Shown one piece after another: positions 1 to 14,000 of a DNA stretch of 64,000 nt. Positions within the stretch are counted from its first letter, which is position 1. The number at the start of each line of letters is the position of its first letter. Location: assembly GCF_964199755.1 (NCBI RefSeq), contig NC_133897.1, positions 169,272,678-169,336,677 on the forward strand, in the 5' to 3' direction. The translations under genes and the position numbers were made by a program. The notes under the pieces were generated by a model that searched no databases, was not told where the DNA came from, and saw only the letters and a list, made by a program, of their open reading frames with translations. Origin of the DNA: Larus michahellis (taxonomy: Eukaryota; Chordata; Aves; Charadriiformes; Laridae).

Positions 1-987
<987 letters not shown>

Positions 988-1900
988 CAGCCGCCAACCG
1001 AGTGTCCCCCCCCCGCCGCCGCCCCCCGCCACCGGCCACCACGAGCCCCCCCTCCCACCCCACTCGGCCGAGGAGCACAAGCCGGACCCCGCCGAAGGAG
1101 GGTGCTGGGTGGCACCCGCCCCCCCCCCCAGACCCCCCGCAGCACCCTGCCCCTTTCCGTCCCCACCTACGGCGGGACACGGGACCGTTCCCCACGCCCC
1201 GTCCCGATCCTCCGGCCATCTCACTGCCCACCTCTTCGCCAGCCGGTGGGGTCGGCCACTTTTGGGGGTCCCCGGGGATGACGGCACCCATGGAGCATCC
1301 CGGCTCCGTGGAGACGGGGTGGCATTTCCAGCCCGGGTGTCCGGCGTTGGCCGCGGGGACTTGGGGGAGCAGGTGACAGCGTGGGGGACGGGGGAGGCTG
1401 GGCAGGGCTTGGGGGGGGGCGGTCGAAGCCGGGGGTGGTCCCACCACATCTCCGGTGGGGTTGGTTCTGTGACTGAGAGCAGAGCCGTGGGGCAGCCGTG
1501 GGGCAGGGCAGCGCCTCGGGAGGCGGGAGAAGCCACCGGTTCCAAGCTGAGGAGGTATCGAGAACCTGGAGAACGTGGCCCGTCGGGGCGTGACCAGTGT
1601 CCCAGTGCCAGGAGAGTCCCAACCCGCGGGGGGAGGAGACTGCGGGCACGACCCGGGTGCGTCTCAAGGGGGAGTTGGGTGCACCCAGCGGTGGGTGCTG
1701 TTGGCGGGGGGGGAGAGTCCCGTTGGGTGGCTCATTGCGGCTGGTTGTCCATCCTGGGGCGGGGGGGGCTGGAGGAGCTGGGCAGGCAGGTCGCTACCCG
1801 TGCGCGTCAAGGCCCATCCATGGCAGCACACCGGCCCCATCTCACCACACGTTGGCACCACCGGGTCCCAAAGGACCTGTCTCAGCACCCGTCACGTCTA
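988..1900 (+). other. ARHGAP39 3' region, no gene seen
   Basis: GC-rich sequence after the ARHGAP39 stop codon. No splice-supported coding exon was seen on either strand; the long open frames reflect low stop density in GC-rich DNA. It is most simply 3' UTR, if the poly(A) signal at 5629 belongs to ARHGAP39. Confidence 0.5.
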
Positions 1901-1904
1901 CTTG

Positions 1905-4440
1905 GTGCTGCTGGCCCCACCACAGGACCCATCGTCTGCTCCTGGTCCTGCCCAACCCATCTTGGCACCCGTAATCTCTGCTTGGTCTTCCTGGACCCAT
2001 CTCGGTGTCCATCATCTCCTCCTCCTGCTTCTGATGGACCCATCTTGGCACCCATCATCTTCTCCTGGTTCTCCTGGACCTATCTTGGTATCCATCATCT
2101 CCTTCCGCTCCTGCTGGACCCATCTTGATGCCCACCATCTCTGCTTTACCCTGCTGGATGTATCTTGGCATCTGTCATGTCCTTCTTGTCCTCCTGGACC
2201 CACTTTGGAGTCCATCATCTCCTGCTGGTTCTTGGCACCCATCATCTCCTCCTGGTTCTCCTGCACCCACCTTGGTGCCCACCATCTCCACTTAGCCCAG
2301 CTGGACCCATCTTGGCATCCATCATCTCCTGGTCCTGCCCAACCCATCTGGGTGTCCGTCATCTCCTCCTGGTTCTCTTGCCATCTTGGTGCCCACCATC
2401 TCCACTTGGCCCGGCTGGACCCATCTTGGCACCCATCATTTCCTGGTCCTGCCCAACCCATCTGGGTGTCCGTCATCTCCTCCTGGTTCTCTTGCCATCT
2501 TGGTGCCCACCATCTCCACTTGGCCCGGCTGGACCCATCTTGGCACCCATCATCTCCTGGTCCTGCCCAACCCATCTTGGTGTCCATCATCTCCTCCTTG
2601 TTCTCCTGCACCCACCTTGGTGCTCATCATCTCTGCTTGGCCCAGATGGACCCATCGTGGCACCCAGCATCACCCTGGTCCTGCCCAACCCATCTGGGTG
2701 TCCGTCATCTCCTCCTGGTTCTCCTGCACCCACCTTGGTGCTCGTCATCTCCACTTGGCCCAGCTGGACCCATCTGGGCACCCAGCATCACCCTGGTTCT
2801 CCTGCGCCCACCTTGGTGCCCAACATCTCCTCCTGCTCCTGTCCAACCCATCTTGCTGCCCATCATCTCTTGGTCCTGCCCAACCCATCTTGGTGCCCAT
2901 CATCACCCTGGTCCTGCCCAACCCATCTTGCTGCCCATCATCTCCACTTGGCCCAGCTGGACCCATCTTGGTGTCCATCATCTCCTGGTCCTGCCCAACC
3001 TATCTGGGTGTCCGTCATCTCCTCCTGGTTCTCTTGCCATCTTGGTGCTCATCATCTCCACTTGGCCCAGCTAGACCCATCTTGGTGTCCATCATCTCCT
3101 GGTTCTCCTGCACCCATCTTGGTGCCCACCATCTCCGCTTGGCCCAGCTGGACCCATCTTGGTGTCCATCATCTCCTGGTTCTCCTGCACCCATCTTGGT
3201 GCCCACCATCTCCGCTTGGCCCAGGTGGACCCATCTTGGTGCCCATCATCACCCTGGTTCTCCTGCGCCCATCTTGGTGCCCACCATCTCCGCTTGGCCC
3301 AGGTGGACCCATCTTGGTGCCCATCATCAACCTGGTTCTCCTGCGCCCATCTTGGTGCCCACCATCTCCGCTTGGCCCAGCTGGACCCATCTTGGTGTCC
3401 ATCATCTCCTGGTTCTCCTGCGCCCATCTTGGTGCCCACCATCTCCGCTTGGCCCAGGTGGACCCATCTTGGTGCCCATCATCACCCTGGTTCTCCTGCG
3501 CCCATCTTGGTGCCCACCATCTCTGCTTGGCCCAGGTGGACCCATCTTGGTGCCCATCATCAACCTGGTTCTCCTGCGCCCATCTTGGTGCCCACCATCT
3601 CCGCTTGGCCCAGCTGGACCCATCTTGGTGTCCATCATCTCCTGGGTCTCCTGCACCCACCTTGGTGCCCATCATCTCCGCTTGGCCCAGGTGGACCCAT
3701 CTTGGTGCCCATCATCACCCTGGTTCTCCTGCGCCCATCTTGGTGCCCACCATCTCTGCTTGGCCCAGGTGGACCCATCTTGGTGTCCATCATCTCCTGG
3801 GTCTCCTGCACCCACCTTGGTGCCCATCATCTCCGCTTGGCCCAGGTGGACCCATCTTGGTGTCCATCATCACCCTGGTTCTCCTGCGCCCATCTTGGTG
3901 CCCACCATCTCCGCTTGGCCCAGCTGGACCCATCTTGGTGTCCATCATCACCCTGGTTCTCCTGCGCCCATCTTGGTGCCCACCATCTCTGCTTGGCCCA
4001 GGTGGACCCATCTTGGTGTCCATCATCTCCTGGGTCTCCTGCACCCACCTTGGTGCCCATCATCTCCGCTTGGCCCAGGTGGACCCATCTTGGTGCCCAT
4101 CATCACTCTGGTTCTCCTGCACCCATCTTGGTGCCCACCATCTCCGCTTGGCCCAGGTGGACCCATCTTGGTGTCCATCATCACCCTGGTTCTCCTGCGC
4201 CCATCTTGGTGCCCACCATCTCTGCTTGGCCCAGGTGGACCCATCTTGGTGTCCATCATCACCCTGGTTCTCCTGCGCCCATCTTGGTGCCCACCATCTC
4301 CGCTTGGCCCAGGTGGACCCATCTTGGTGTCCATCATCACCCTGGTTCTCCTGCCCCCACCTTGGTGCCCCCCATCTCCTCCTGCCCAACCCACCTTGGC
4401 ACCCATCATCTCCTGCTCCTCCTGGACCCACCTTGGCACC
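1905..4440. repeat. 78-bp minisatellite, about 30 copies
   Basis: Tandem array of a 78-bp unit containing 'cccatcttggtgcccaccat' and 'cgcttggcccag'. The left third is more degenerate and the right part (3.1-4.35 kb) is nearly homogeneous. Because 78 is a multiple of three, several frames stay open across the array; their predicted peptides are periodic and are not taken as genes. Confidence 0.93.
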
Positions 4441-5728
4441 CTCATGGCCACCCCCTCCCTCCCCCCAACCCCCACCCACCCCCCCCCCTCCCCGCAGGAG
4501 CCCAAGGTCCCCCCCCACCCCCCACCGGGGCAGCGGGAGGTGCCCCCCAACCCCCGCCCCCCCCCACCATGGCCACCCCCAAGTGCCTTCGGCTCCTCCC
4601 AGGGCGACCACGGGGGACACCCGAGGGGCACCCACTGGGTGGGGGGGGATGGGGGGGGGGTATCGGGGGGCGGGTGACCCCCACCCCGGGAGGGGGGGGA
4701 CACCCACCGCGGGGGGGGGGGGGGGGTGGGGGGGCACCCATCAGAGTATATAGATCTATAAAGAGAGATATTAATTAGAGCCCCCCCCCCCCCCCCAGTT
4801 TTCAAGCCAGATGCTATTTTCTTGGGGGGGGGGGGCAAAAAAGGGGGTGGGGGGGGTGTCCCCAAAGTGGGGGGGGGGGGGACCCCGAGGGGACCCAGCG
4901 CTACCTCCCAGCTCTGCTCACTGCCAGGTGGGGGGGGGGGACACAGCGAGGGGGGGGGGGAACGACGACACAGCGGGGGGGCGTCCATCCATCCCCCCCC
5001 CCCCCCCCCCAATTTCCATTTAATTCATATTCCCCCCCCCCCGCCCCCCCCTCCAGGTTTTATATATATTAATTTTTTTATTTTTTTTCCCTTTTTTTTT
5101 TTTTTTTCCGGTTGGGGTTTTTTTTTTTTTGGGGCTCTCTCCCCCCCCTCCCCCCCCCCCCCCTCTTTTTTTTTTCTTTTTTCTTTTTTTTTTCTTTTTG
5201 GTTTTTTTTTGAAGGCTCGAGGTTTTATTTATTATTAAAAATGAGAAAACTATGAAAAAAATAATAATTAAAATTAATAATAATAATAATAATAATAATA
5301 AAAGTAATAAAATTTAAAAAAAAAAAAAAAGGACAAAAAAAAAAAAAAAGGGACAAAAACAACACGCTCTCCCCCCCCTCCCCGGGACCCTCCCCCCGAG
5401 CGCTGAGTTGGGGGGGGGGGGGGGGGGAGCAGGATCCGGCTGCCCCCCCCCAGCCCCCCCTCCCAGGGGGTGGGGGGATGGTTTTGGGGGAGGGGGTGTC
5501 CCGTGGGACTCTGTAATTTTGGGGGGGGGGGGGGTGAGGGGGGGGGGCGGGGGGCGTGGATGTATAGAGGCGTCTTAACCCCCCCCCCCAACCCCCCCCC
5601 CCCCAACTCCCCCCCCCGCCGTCGTGTGAATAAAGCTACGTATGGAGAGAGCCTGCTCGCTGCCCGTTCACTCTGGAGCGGATCAAGGGCTGGGAGGATT
5701 ATTTTTTTTGGCGGGGGGGGGGGCACAA
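4441..5728. other. Homopolymer-rich segment with a (TAA)n microsatellite
   Basis: No gene seen. It holds many runs of ten or more G or C, a T-rich stretch at 5060-5215, a (TAA)n run near 5275-5300 and an oligo(A) run at 5310-5350. Such sequence is prone to assembly and base-calling error. Confidence 0.7.
5629..5634 (+). terminator. AATAAA poly(A) signal, possibly ARHGAP39
   Basis: A canonical AATAAA in 'gtgaataaagctacg', the only such signal in normal-complexity plus-strand sequence between the ARHGAP39 stop and C8orf82. If used, the ARHGAP39 3' UTR would be about 4.6 kb and would include the 78-bp minisatellite. Assignment to ARHGAP39 is inference. Confidence 0.45.
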
Positions 5729-5879
5729 AGGACCTATAGGGGCTATAGGGGTGGCGGCGAGGACCCGGCTGCACCCCAACGAGGTGGGGAGGGGTGGGGG
5801 GGGGCGGTGTGCGGGGCCATATAGAGGCCTACGTAAGATGTATAGGGGGCTAGAGGAGCCCCCCCCCCCCCAACTTACA

Positions 5880-7300
5880 GACTCTATAGGGGCCTATGTA
5901 AGATGTATAGGGGGCTAGAGGAGCCCCCCCGACGTCATACAGCCCCTATAGGGGTCTATAGGGTCACCCCCCCAGCACACAGGATGTATAGGGACACCCT
6001 CCCCATGCCATACAGCCCCTATAGGGGTCTACAGGGTCACCCCCCCCATGCCATGCAGCCCCTATAGGGGTCTATAGGGTCACCCCCCCAGCACACAGGA
6101 TGTATAGGGACACCCCCCCATGCCATACAGCCCCTATAGGGGTCTATAGGGACACCCCCCCATGCCATACAGCCCCTATAGGGGTCTATAGGGTCACCCC
6201 CCCAGTACATAGGATGTATAGGGACACCCCCCCATGCCATACAGCCCCTATAGGGGTCTGTAGGGTCACCCCCCCAGCACACAGGATGTATAGGGACACC
6301 CCCCCATGCCATACAGCCCCTATAGGGGTCTATAGGGTCACCCCCCCCCAGCACACAGGATGTACAGGGACACCCCCCCATGCCATACAGCCCCTATAGG
6401 GGTCTATAGGGTCACCCCCCCATGCCATACAGCCCCTATAGGGGTCTATAGGGTCACCCCCCCAGCACATAGGATGTATAGGGACACCCCCCCATGCCAT
6501 ACAGCCCCTATAGGGGTCTACAGGGTCACCCCCCCCCAGCACGCAGGATGTATAGGGACACCCCCCCCATGCCATACAGCCCCTATAGGGGTCTATAGGG
6601 TCACCCCCCCCCAGCACGCAGGATGCATAGGGACACCCCCCCATGCCACACAGCCCCTATAGGGGTCTATAGGGTCACCCCCCCAGTACATAGGATGTAT
6701 AGGGACACCCCCCCATGCCATACAGCCCCTATAGGGGTCTATAGGGTCACCCCCCCCCAGCACACAGGATGTATAGGGACACCCTCCCCATGCCATACAG
6801 CCCCTATAGGGGTCTATAGGGTCACCCCCCCATGCCATACAGCCCCTATAGGGGTCTATAGGGTCACCCCCCCAGCACACAGGATGTATAGGGACACCCC
6901 CCCCATGCCATACAGCCCCTATAGGGGTCTATAGGGTCACCCTCCCAACACGCAGGATGTATAGGGACACCCCCCCATGCCATACAGCCCCTGTAGGGGT
7001 CTATAGGGTCACCCCCCCAGTACATAGGATGTATAGGGACACCCCCCCATGCCATACAGCCCCTATAGGGGTCTATAGGGTCACCCCCCCAGCACACAGG
7101 ATGTATAGGGACACCCCCCCATGCCATACAGCCCCTATAGGGGTCTATAGGGTCACCCCCCCAGCACGCAGGATGTATAGGGACACCCCCCCATGCCATA
7201 CAGCCCCTATAGGGGTCTATAGGGTCACCCCCCCAGCACGCAGGATGTATAGGGACACCCCCCCATGCCATACAGCCCCTATAGGGGTCTATAGGGTTGT
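5880..7300. repeat. CTATAGGGG palindrome array, 5' block
   Basis: Tandem array with unit lengths of about 73 and 44 bp. Every unit contains the 12-bp perfect palindrome cccctatagggg, followed by 'tctatagggtcaccccccc'. Longer units add 'agcacacaggatgtataggg'. No gene seen. Confidence 0.92.
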
Positions 7301-9430
7301 AGGTACATAAAGCGACCCAGGGATGTATATAGGGGTATATAAGTGCCCCCCAGGGGTACATAAAGCGACCCAGGGATGTATATAGGGTGCCCAGGGTGCG
7401 TAGAGGGTTTCTATAGGGGAGCCCAGGGGGGGTGCACAGGGAGGGCACGGGCGTATATAGGGCTGTAGGGGTGTCTATAGGGTGCACAGGGGGTGTATAG
7501 GGGGTCTGAGTGTCTATAGGCGTGGGGGGGGTGTCTATAGGGGTGTAAGGGGTGTGTATAGGGGCGCACGGGATGTATGGGCGTCGATAGAGGTGGGTGG
7601 GCGTCTATAGGGGTGGGTGGGTGTCTATAGGGTGCATAGGGGTGCACATGGGTGTCTGTAGGGGTGGGTGGGTATCTATAGGGGCACAGGGGTCTATATA
7701 GGGGTGTGGGCGTGCCTATAAGGGTGGATGGGTGCGTATAGGGGTGCATGGGTGTTTATGGGGTGCTGGTGCCTATAGGGGATCTGAGTGTCTATAGGGG
7801 TGTATATACGGGCACACGGTGGGTATGGGCGTCTATAGAGGTGGGTGGATGTCTATAGGGGTGCGTATAGGGGCTGTTGGGTGCCTATAGGGGGGTATGG
7901 GCATCCATAGGGGTGAATGGGTGTCTATAGGGGTGCGGGTGTCTATAGGGGTGTGTATAGGGGCTGTTGGGTGCCTATAGAGGGGTATGGGCATCCATAG
8001 GGTTGAATGGGTGTCTATAGGGGTGTATATACGGGCACACAGTGGGTACGGGCCTCTATAGAGATGGGTGGGTGTCTATAGGGGTGCGTATAGGGGCTGT
8101 GAGGTGCCTATAGGGGGGTATGGGCATCCATAGGGGTGAATGGGTGTCTATAAGGGTGCGGGTGCCTATAGGGGTGCAGGTGTCTAGAGGGGCTATAAGT
8201 GTCTGGGGGGGGGGGGCAGAGGTGGCTATAGGGGTTCTGAGTGTCTATAGGGGGACAGGGGTGTCTATAGGGGCCGTGAGTGCCTATAAGGGGGCAGGGG
8301 TGTCTATAGTGGTGCACGGCTGTCTATAGGGGGTGTGGGTGTCTATGGGGGGGGCAGAGATGTCTATAAGGGGACAGGGTTGTCTATAGGGGCTGTGGGT
8401 GCCCACAGGGGGGCAGAGGAGTCTATAGGAGCTATGAGCGTCTATAGGGTGTGTGAGTGCCTATAGGGGGGCCGGGGTGTCTAGAGGAGCTATGAGTGTC
8501 CATAGGGGGGCAGGGGTGTCTATAGGGTCTATGAGTGCCTACAGGGGAGCAGAGATATCTATAGGGGCTCAGAGAGTCTATAGGGGGTGTGGGTACCTAT
8601 AGTGGTGCATGGCTGTCTATAGGGGCTATGAGTGTCCCTAGGGAGGAAGGGGTGTCTATAGGGGTTCTGAGTGTCTATAGGGGGCCAGGGGTGTCTATAG
8701 GGGCCATAAGTGCCTATAAGGGGGCAGGGGTGTCTATAGTGGTGCACGGCTGTCTATAGGGGGCCAGGGGTGTATATAGGGACTACAAGTGTCTGTAGCG
8801 GTAGCGGTATCTATAGGGGCTATAGGTGTCTATAGGGGGTGTGGGTGTCTACAGGGGGCCAGGGGTGTATATAGGGACTACGAGTGTCCATAGCGGTATC
8901 TATAGGGGCTATAGGTGTCTATAGGGGGTGTGGGTGTCTATAAGGGGGCAGAGATGTCTATAGGGGCTATGAGTGCCTCTAGGGAGGCAGGGTTGTCTAT
9001 GGGGGGGGGGGGGCGGGGTGTCTATAAGGGTTATGAGTGTCTATAGGGGAGCAACGGTGTCTATAGAGGCTATGAGTGTCCGTAGTGGTGCATGGGTGGC
9101 TACAGGGGCTCAGGGGTGTCTATAGGGGCTATGAGTGCCTGGGGGGGGGGGGGGACAGAGCTATCTATAGGGGGTGTGGGTGTCGATAGGGGCCATGAGT
9201 GTCTCTAGGGGCCGTGTCTATAGGGGGTGTGGATGCCTATAGGGGCTATGAGTGTCTCTAGGGGGTGGGGGTGTCTCTAGGGGCCTTGTCTATAGGGGGT
9301 GGGGGTGTCTATAGGGGCCAGGAGTGTCTATAGGGGCTGTGTCTATAGGGGCCAGGAGTGTCTCTAGGGGGTGGAGGCATCTATAGGGGCCGCGAGTGTC
9401 TCTAGGGGCTGGAGGCGTCTATAGGGGCTA
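7301..9430. repeat. CTATAGGGG array, heterogeneous middle block
   Basis: Diverged short tandem units of about 20-30 bp built on 'gtgtctataggggctatgag' and 'ggtgcctataggg'. It shares the CTATAGGG core with the blocks on both sides but lacks a fixed higher-order period. No gene seen. Confidence 0.88.
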
Positions 9431-10885
9431 TGAGTGTCCGTAAGGGGGCAGGGGTGCCTATAGGGGGTGTGGGTGCCTATAGGGGGTGTGGGTGCCTATA
9501 GGGCCCGTGTCTATAGGGGGTGTGGGTGCCTATAGGGGGTGTATCTATAGGGCCCGTGTCTATAGGGGGTGTGGGTGCCTATAGGGGGTGTGGGTATCTA
9601 TAGGGACTGTGTCTATAGGGGGTGTGGATGCCTATAGGGGGTGTGGGTGCCTATAGGGCCCGTGTCTATAGGGGGTGTGGGTGCCTATAGGGGCCATGTC
9701 TATAGGGGGTGTGGGTGCCTATAGGGCCCGTGGGTGCCTATAGGGCCCGTGTCTATAGGGGGTGTGGGTGCCTATAGGGGCCATGTCTATAGGGGGTGTG
9801 GGTGCCTATAGGGCCCGTGGGTGCCTATAGGGCCCGTGTCTATAGGGGGTGTGGGTGCCTATAGGGGCCATGTCTATAGGGGGTGTGGGTGCCTATAGGG
9901 CCCGTGGGTGCCTATAGGGCCCGTGTCTATAGGGGGTGTGGGTGCCTATAGGGGGTGTGAGTATCTATAGGGCCCGTGTCTATAGGGGGTGTGGGTGCCT
10001 ATAGGGGCCGTGGGTGCCTATAGGGGGTGTGAGTATCTATAGGGCCCGTGTCTCTATAGGGGGTGTGGGTATCTATAGGGCCCGTGTCTATAGGGGGTGT
10101 GGGTGCCTATAGGGGGTGTGAGTATCTATAGGGCCCGTGTCTATAGGGGGTGTGGGTGCCTATAGGGGCCATGTCTATAGGGGGTGTGGGTGCCTATAGG
10201 GCCCGTGGGTGCCTATAGGGCCCATGTCTATAGGGGGTGTGGGTGCCTATAGGGGCCATGTCTATAGGGGGTGTGGGTGCCTATAGGGCCCGTGGGTGCC
10301 TATAGGGCCCGTGTCTCTATAGGGGGTGTGGGTGCCTATAGGGGGTGTGAGTATCTATAGGGCCCGTGTCTATAGGGGGTGTGGGTGCCTATAGGGGGTG
10401 TGAGTATCTATAGGGCCCGTGTCTATAGGGGGTGTGGGTGCCTATAGGGGCCATGTCTATAGGGGGTGTGGGTGCCTATAGGGGGTGTGAGTATCTATAG
10501 GGCCCGTGTCTATAGGGGGTGTGGGTGCCTATAGGGGCCGTGTCTATAGGGGCCGTGGGTGCCTATAGGGGGTGTGAGTATCTATAGGGCCCGTGTCTCT
10601 ATAGGGGGTGTGGGTGCCTACAGGGGGTGTGGGTATCTATAGGGCCCGTGTCTCTATAGGGGGTGTGGGTGCCTACAGGGGGTGTGGGTATCTATAGGGC
10701 CCGTGTCTCTATAGGGGGTGTGGGTGCCTAAAGGGGGTGTGGGTATCTATAGGGCCCGTGTCTATAGGGGGTGTGGGTGCCTATAGGGGGTGTGAGTATC
10801 TGTAGGGCCTGTGTCTCTATAGGGGGTGTGGGTGCCTATAGGGCCCGTGTCTCTACAGGGGGTGTGGGTGCCTATAGGGCCCGTG
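9431..10885. repeat. CTATAGGGG array, higher-order 3' block
   Basis: Highly regular modules 'gggtgcctataggg', 'gggtgtgagtatctataggg' and 'cccgtgtctataggg' shuffled into higher-order units. The array stops about 160 bp before the C8orf82 start codon. Confidence 0.9.
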
Positions 10886-11043
10886 TCTATAGGGGCTCCC
10901 CGGGGCCGGGACAGGCCCCGCCCGGAAGGGTGCAACGGCCGGACCGGCCCGGGCCGCTTCCGGGGCTGTTTCCGGGCCCCTTTTCCCGGTCCCGTCCCCG
11001 TCCCCGTCCCGTTCCCGGTCCCTTCCTCGTTCCCGTTCCCGGG
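10886..11043 (+). promoter_or_regulatory. C8orf82 CpG-rich promoter/5' UTR
   Basis: CpG-dense unique sequence between the repeat array and the C8orf82 ATG, with GC-box-like elements such as 'ccccgcccgg'. It is placed as proximal promoter and 5' UTR by position; the transcription start cannot be seen. Confidence 0.5.
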
Positions 11044-14000
11044 ATGCGGCTGCCGCCGTCGCTGCGGTTCCGCCTGGGCTCCGGGACGCTGGGGGCGGCG
11101 GGAGCCGGGCCCGGTGCCGTTCCCGAGGCCGGTGCCGTTGCCGGTGCCCGGTACCGGCAGGGGCAGAGCCCGACGCCCCGCACCCGCGAGTATTTTTACT
11201 ACATCGACCACCAGGGACAGGTACCGGGAGCGGGGGGGGACACCGGGGGGGGGGGACACCGGGGGGGACGGGGACACCGGGGGGGGGGATACGGGGGGGG
11301 GGGATACCGGGGCGGGGGGGGCGGACACCGGGATCAGGGAACGGGGCGGCCTTGTGGGGAGGGGGAGGACCGGATCCCGGAGAGATCCCAGCTGGACCCT
11401 GGGCAGAGCCCAAAGGGATCCCGAAAAGACCCTGGATGGAGTCGGGACAGAGCCCGGACGGATCCCACAGGGACCCCCGACGGATCCCAGGTGGATCCTG
11501 GACAGATCCCAGACAGATCCCAGTCAGACCCCCAAAAAAAACCCTGGATGGACTCAGGACAGATCCCAGACAGATCCCGCAGGGACTCAAGACGTGGATC
11601 CCTGGTGGATCCCAGACAGACCCTGGATGGATCCCAGAAAGATCCTAGACAGATCCCAGTCACAGCCCAGCCAGATCCCAGTCAGACTCCAGCCAGATCC
11701 CAGATAAATCCCACACAGACCCCCCAAAATCTTGGACAGACTCAGGACAGATCCCGGAGAGACCCCAAACAGGTCCCAGATGGATCCCGGACAGAGCCCA
11801 GGCAGATCCCAAATAGATCCCACATGGGCCCAAGACAGATCCCAGACAAATCCCAAACCAATCCAAGACAGATCCCACAGACTGATCCCGGGCAGGACCC
11901 AGACAGATCCAAAAAAAAACCCTAGATGGGCTCAGGATAGATCCCAGATAGATCCCAAACAGACCCCAGACGGATCCCGGACAGATCCTGGACAGATCCC
12001 ACAGGGATCCAAGAAGGATCACAAAAAGACCTTAAATGGACCCAGGACAGCCCCTGGACTGATCCCAGTCAGAGCCAGGATAGATCCCGGACAGACCCTG
12101 GATGGATCCCAAAGGATGCCGGACAGACCCTGGATGGATCCTGGGCAGATCCCAGATGGATCCCCAAAGGATTCCAGACAGATCCTGGACAGATCCCACA
12201 TGGATCCAAGAAGACCTTAAATGGACCCAGGACAGCCCCTGGACTGATCCCGGTTGGAGCTGGGATAGATCCCGGACAGATCCTGGGTGGATCCCAAAGG
12301 ATCCCGGAGCAGAACCTGGATGGATCCCAAAGGATCCTGGAAGGGTCCCCAAAGGATCCCAGATCAGATCCTGGGTGGGTCCCCAAAGGATCCCAGAGCG
12401 ATTCCCAAAGGATCCCAGATCAGACCCTAAGCGGATCCCAAAGGATCATGGACCAGACCCTGGTTGGATCCCGGGCAGATCCTGGCCCTGCCAGAAGCTT
12501 TGGGATTTTGAGGCTTTTTCCCCACTTTTCCACAGCTTTTCCTGGACGACACCAAAGTCAAGAATTTCATCACCTGCTTCAAAGGTACCGGGATCCCCAA
12601 AATCCCCCAAAATCCCACAAATTCCCCCCAAAATCCCCCCAAATTCCCCCACCTCGCCGGCACGGCTCCTGCTCATCATCCTTAATTGGGGGCCCGTCTT
12701 TAATTGGGAGCCGATCCTTAATTGGGGTCTCATCCTTAATCAGGAGCCGATCCTTAACTGGGATCTCATCCTTAATCGGGAGCTGATCCTTAATTGGTGC
12801 CCAGTCCTTAATTGGGAGCGGATCCTTCATTTTGGTCTCATCCCTAATCAGGGTCCGATCCTTAATGGGGGTCTCACCCTTAATCGAAAGACGATCCTTA
12901 ATTGGGGTCTCATCCTTAATTAGGAGCCGATCCTTAATTGGATCTCATCCTTAATCGGGAGCCGATCCTTAATTGGATCTCATCCTTAATCGGAAGCCGA
13001 TCCTTAATTGGGAGCTGATCCTTAATTGGGATATCATCTTTAATGGGGGCCAAATCCTTAATTGGGAAGGGATCCTTAATTGGGGTCTCCTCCTTAATTG
13101 GGATCCCATCATTAATTGGGGTCTCCTCCTTAATCAGGATCCGACCCTTAATTGGGGTCTCTTCCTTAATCAGGATCTCATCCTTAATCAGGATCTAATC
13201 CTTAATTGGTCTCTCATCCTTAATCAGGATCCGATCCTTAATGAAGGTCTCTTCCTTAATGAGGATCTGATCCTTAATTGGGATCCCATCATTAATTGGA
13301 GTCCAGTCCCTAATTGGGATCCCATCATTAATTGGGATCTCCTCCTTAATCAGGATCCCACCCTTAATGGGGGTCTCTTCCTTAATCAGGATCTAATCCT
13401 TAATTAGGGTCTAATCCTTAATCAGGATCTAATCCTTAACTGGGCTCTCATCCTTAATCAGGAGCCGATCCTTAATTGGGATCTCATCCTTAATTGGAGT
13501 CCAGTCCTTAATTGGGAGCGGATCCTTAATTGGGGTCTCCTCCTTAATCAGGATCTGATCCTTAATTGGGAGCTGATCCTAAATTAGGGTCTAATCCTTA
13601 ATCAGGATCCAGTCCTTAATCAGGATTTCATCCTTAATCAGGATCTAATCCTTAATTGGGCTCTCATCCTTAATCAGGATCCGATCCTTAATGAAGGTCT
13701 CTTCCTTAATGAGGATCTGATCCTTAATTGGGATCTCATCCTTAATTGGAGTCTAGTCCTTAATTGGGATCCCATCATTAATTGGGGTCTCCTCCTTAAT
13801 CGGGATCCCATCATTAATTGGGGTCTCCTCCTTAATCAGGATCCGACCCTTAATGGGGGTCTCTTCCTTAATCAGGATCTGATCCTTAATCGGGAGCTGA
13901 TCCTTAATTAGGCTCTAATCCTTAATCAGGATCTAATCCTTAATTGGGCTCTCATCCTTAATCAGGAGCCGATCCTTAATTGGGATCTCATCCTTAATTG

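Noticed and set aside
2165-4778. Open frames of 539-862 residues across the 78-bp repeat (WPSWTHLGVHHLL-type peptides)
   Set aside because: The period is a multiple of three, so several frames on both strands remain open together and give periodic peptides; no start context, splice sites or family similarity.
5880-10885. CACTATAGGG-like strings resembling a phage T7-type promoter core
   Set aside because: Only the initiation end of the consensus is present, and it follows from the CTATAGGG repeat; no phage context.
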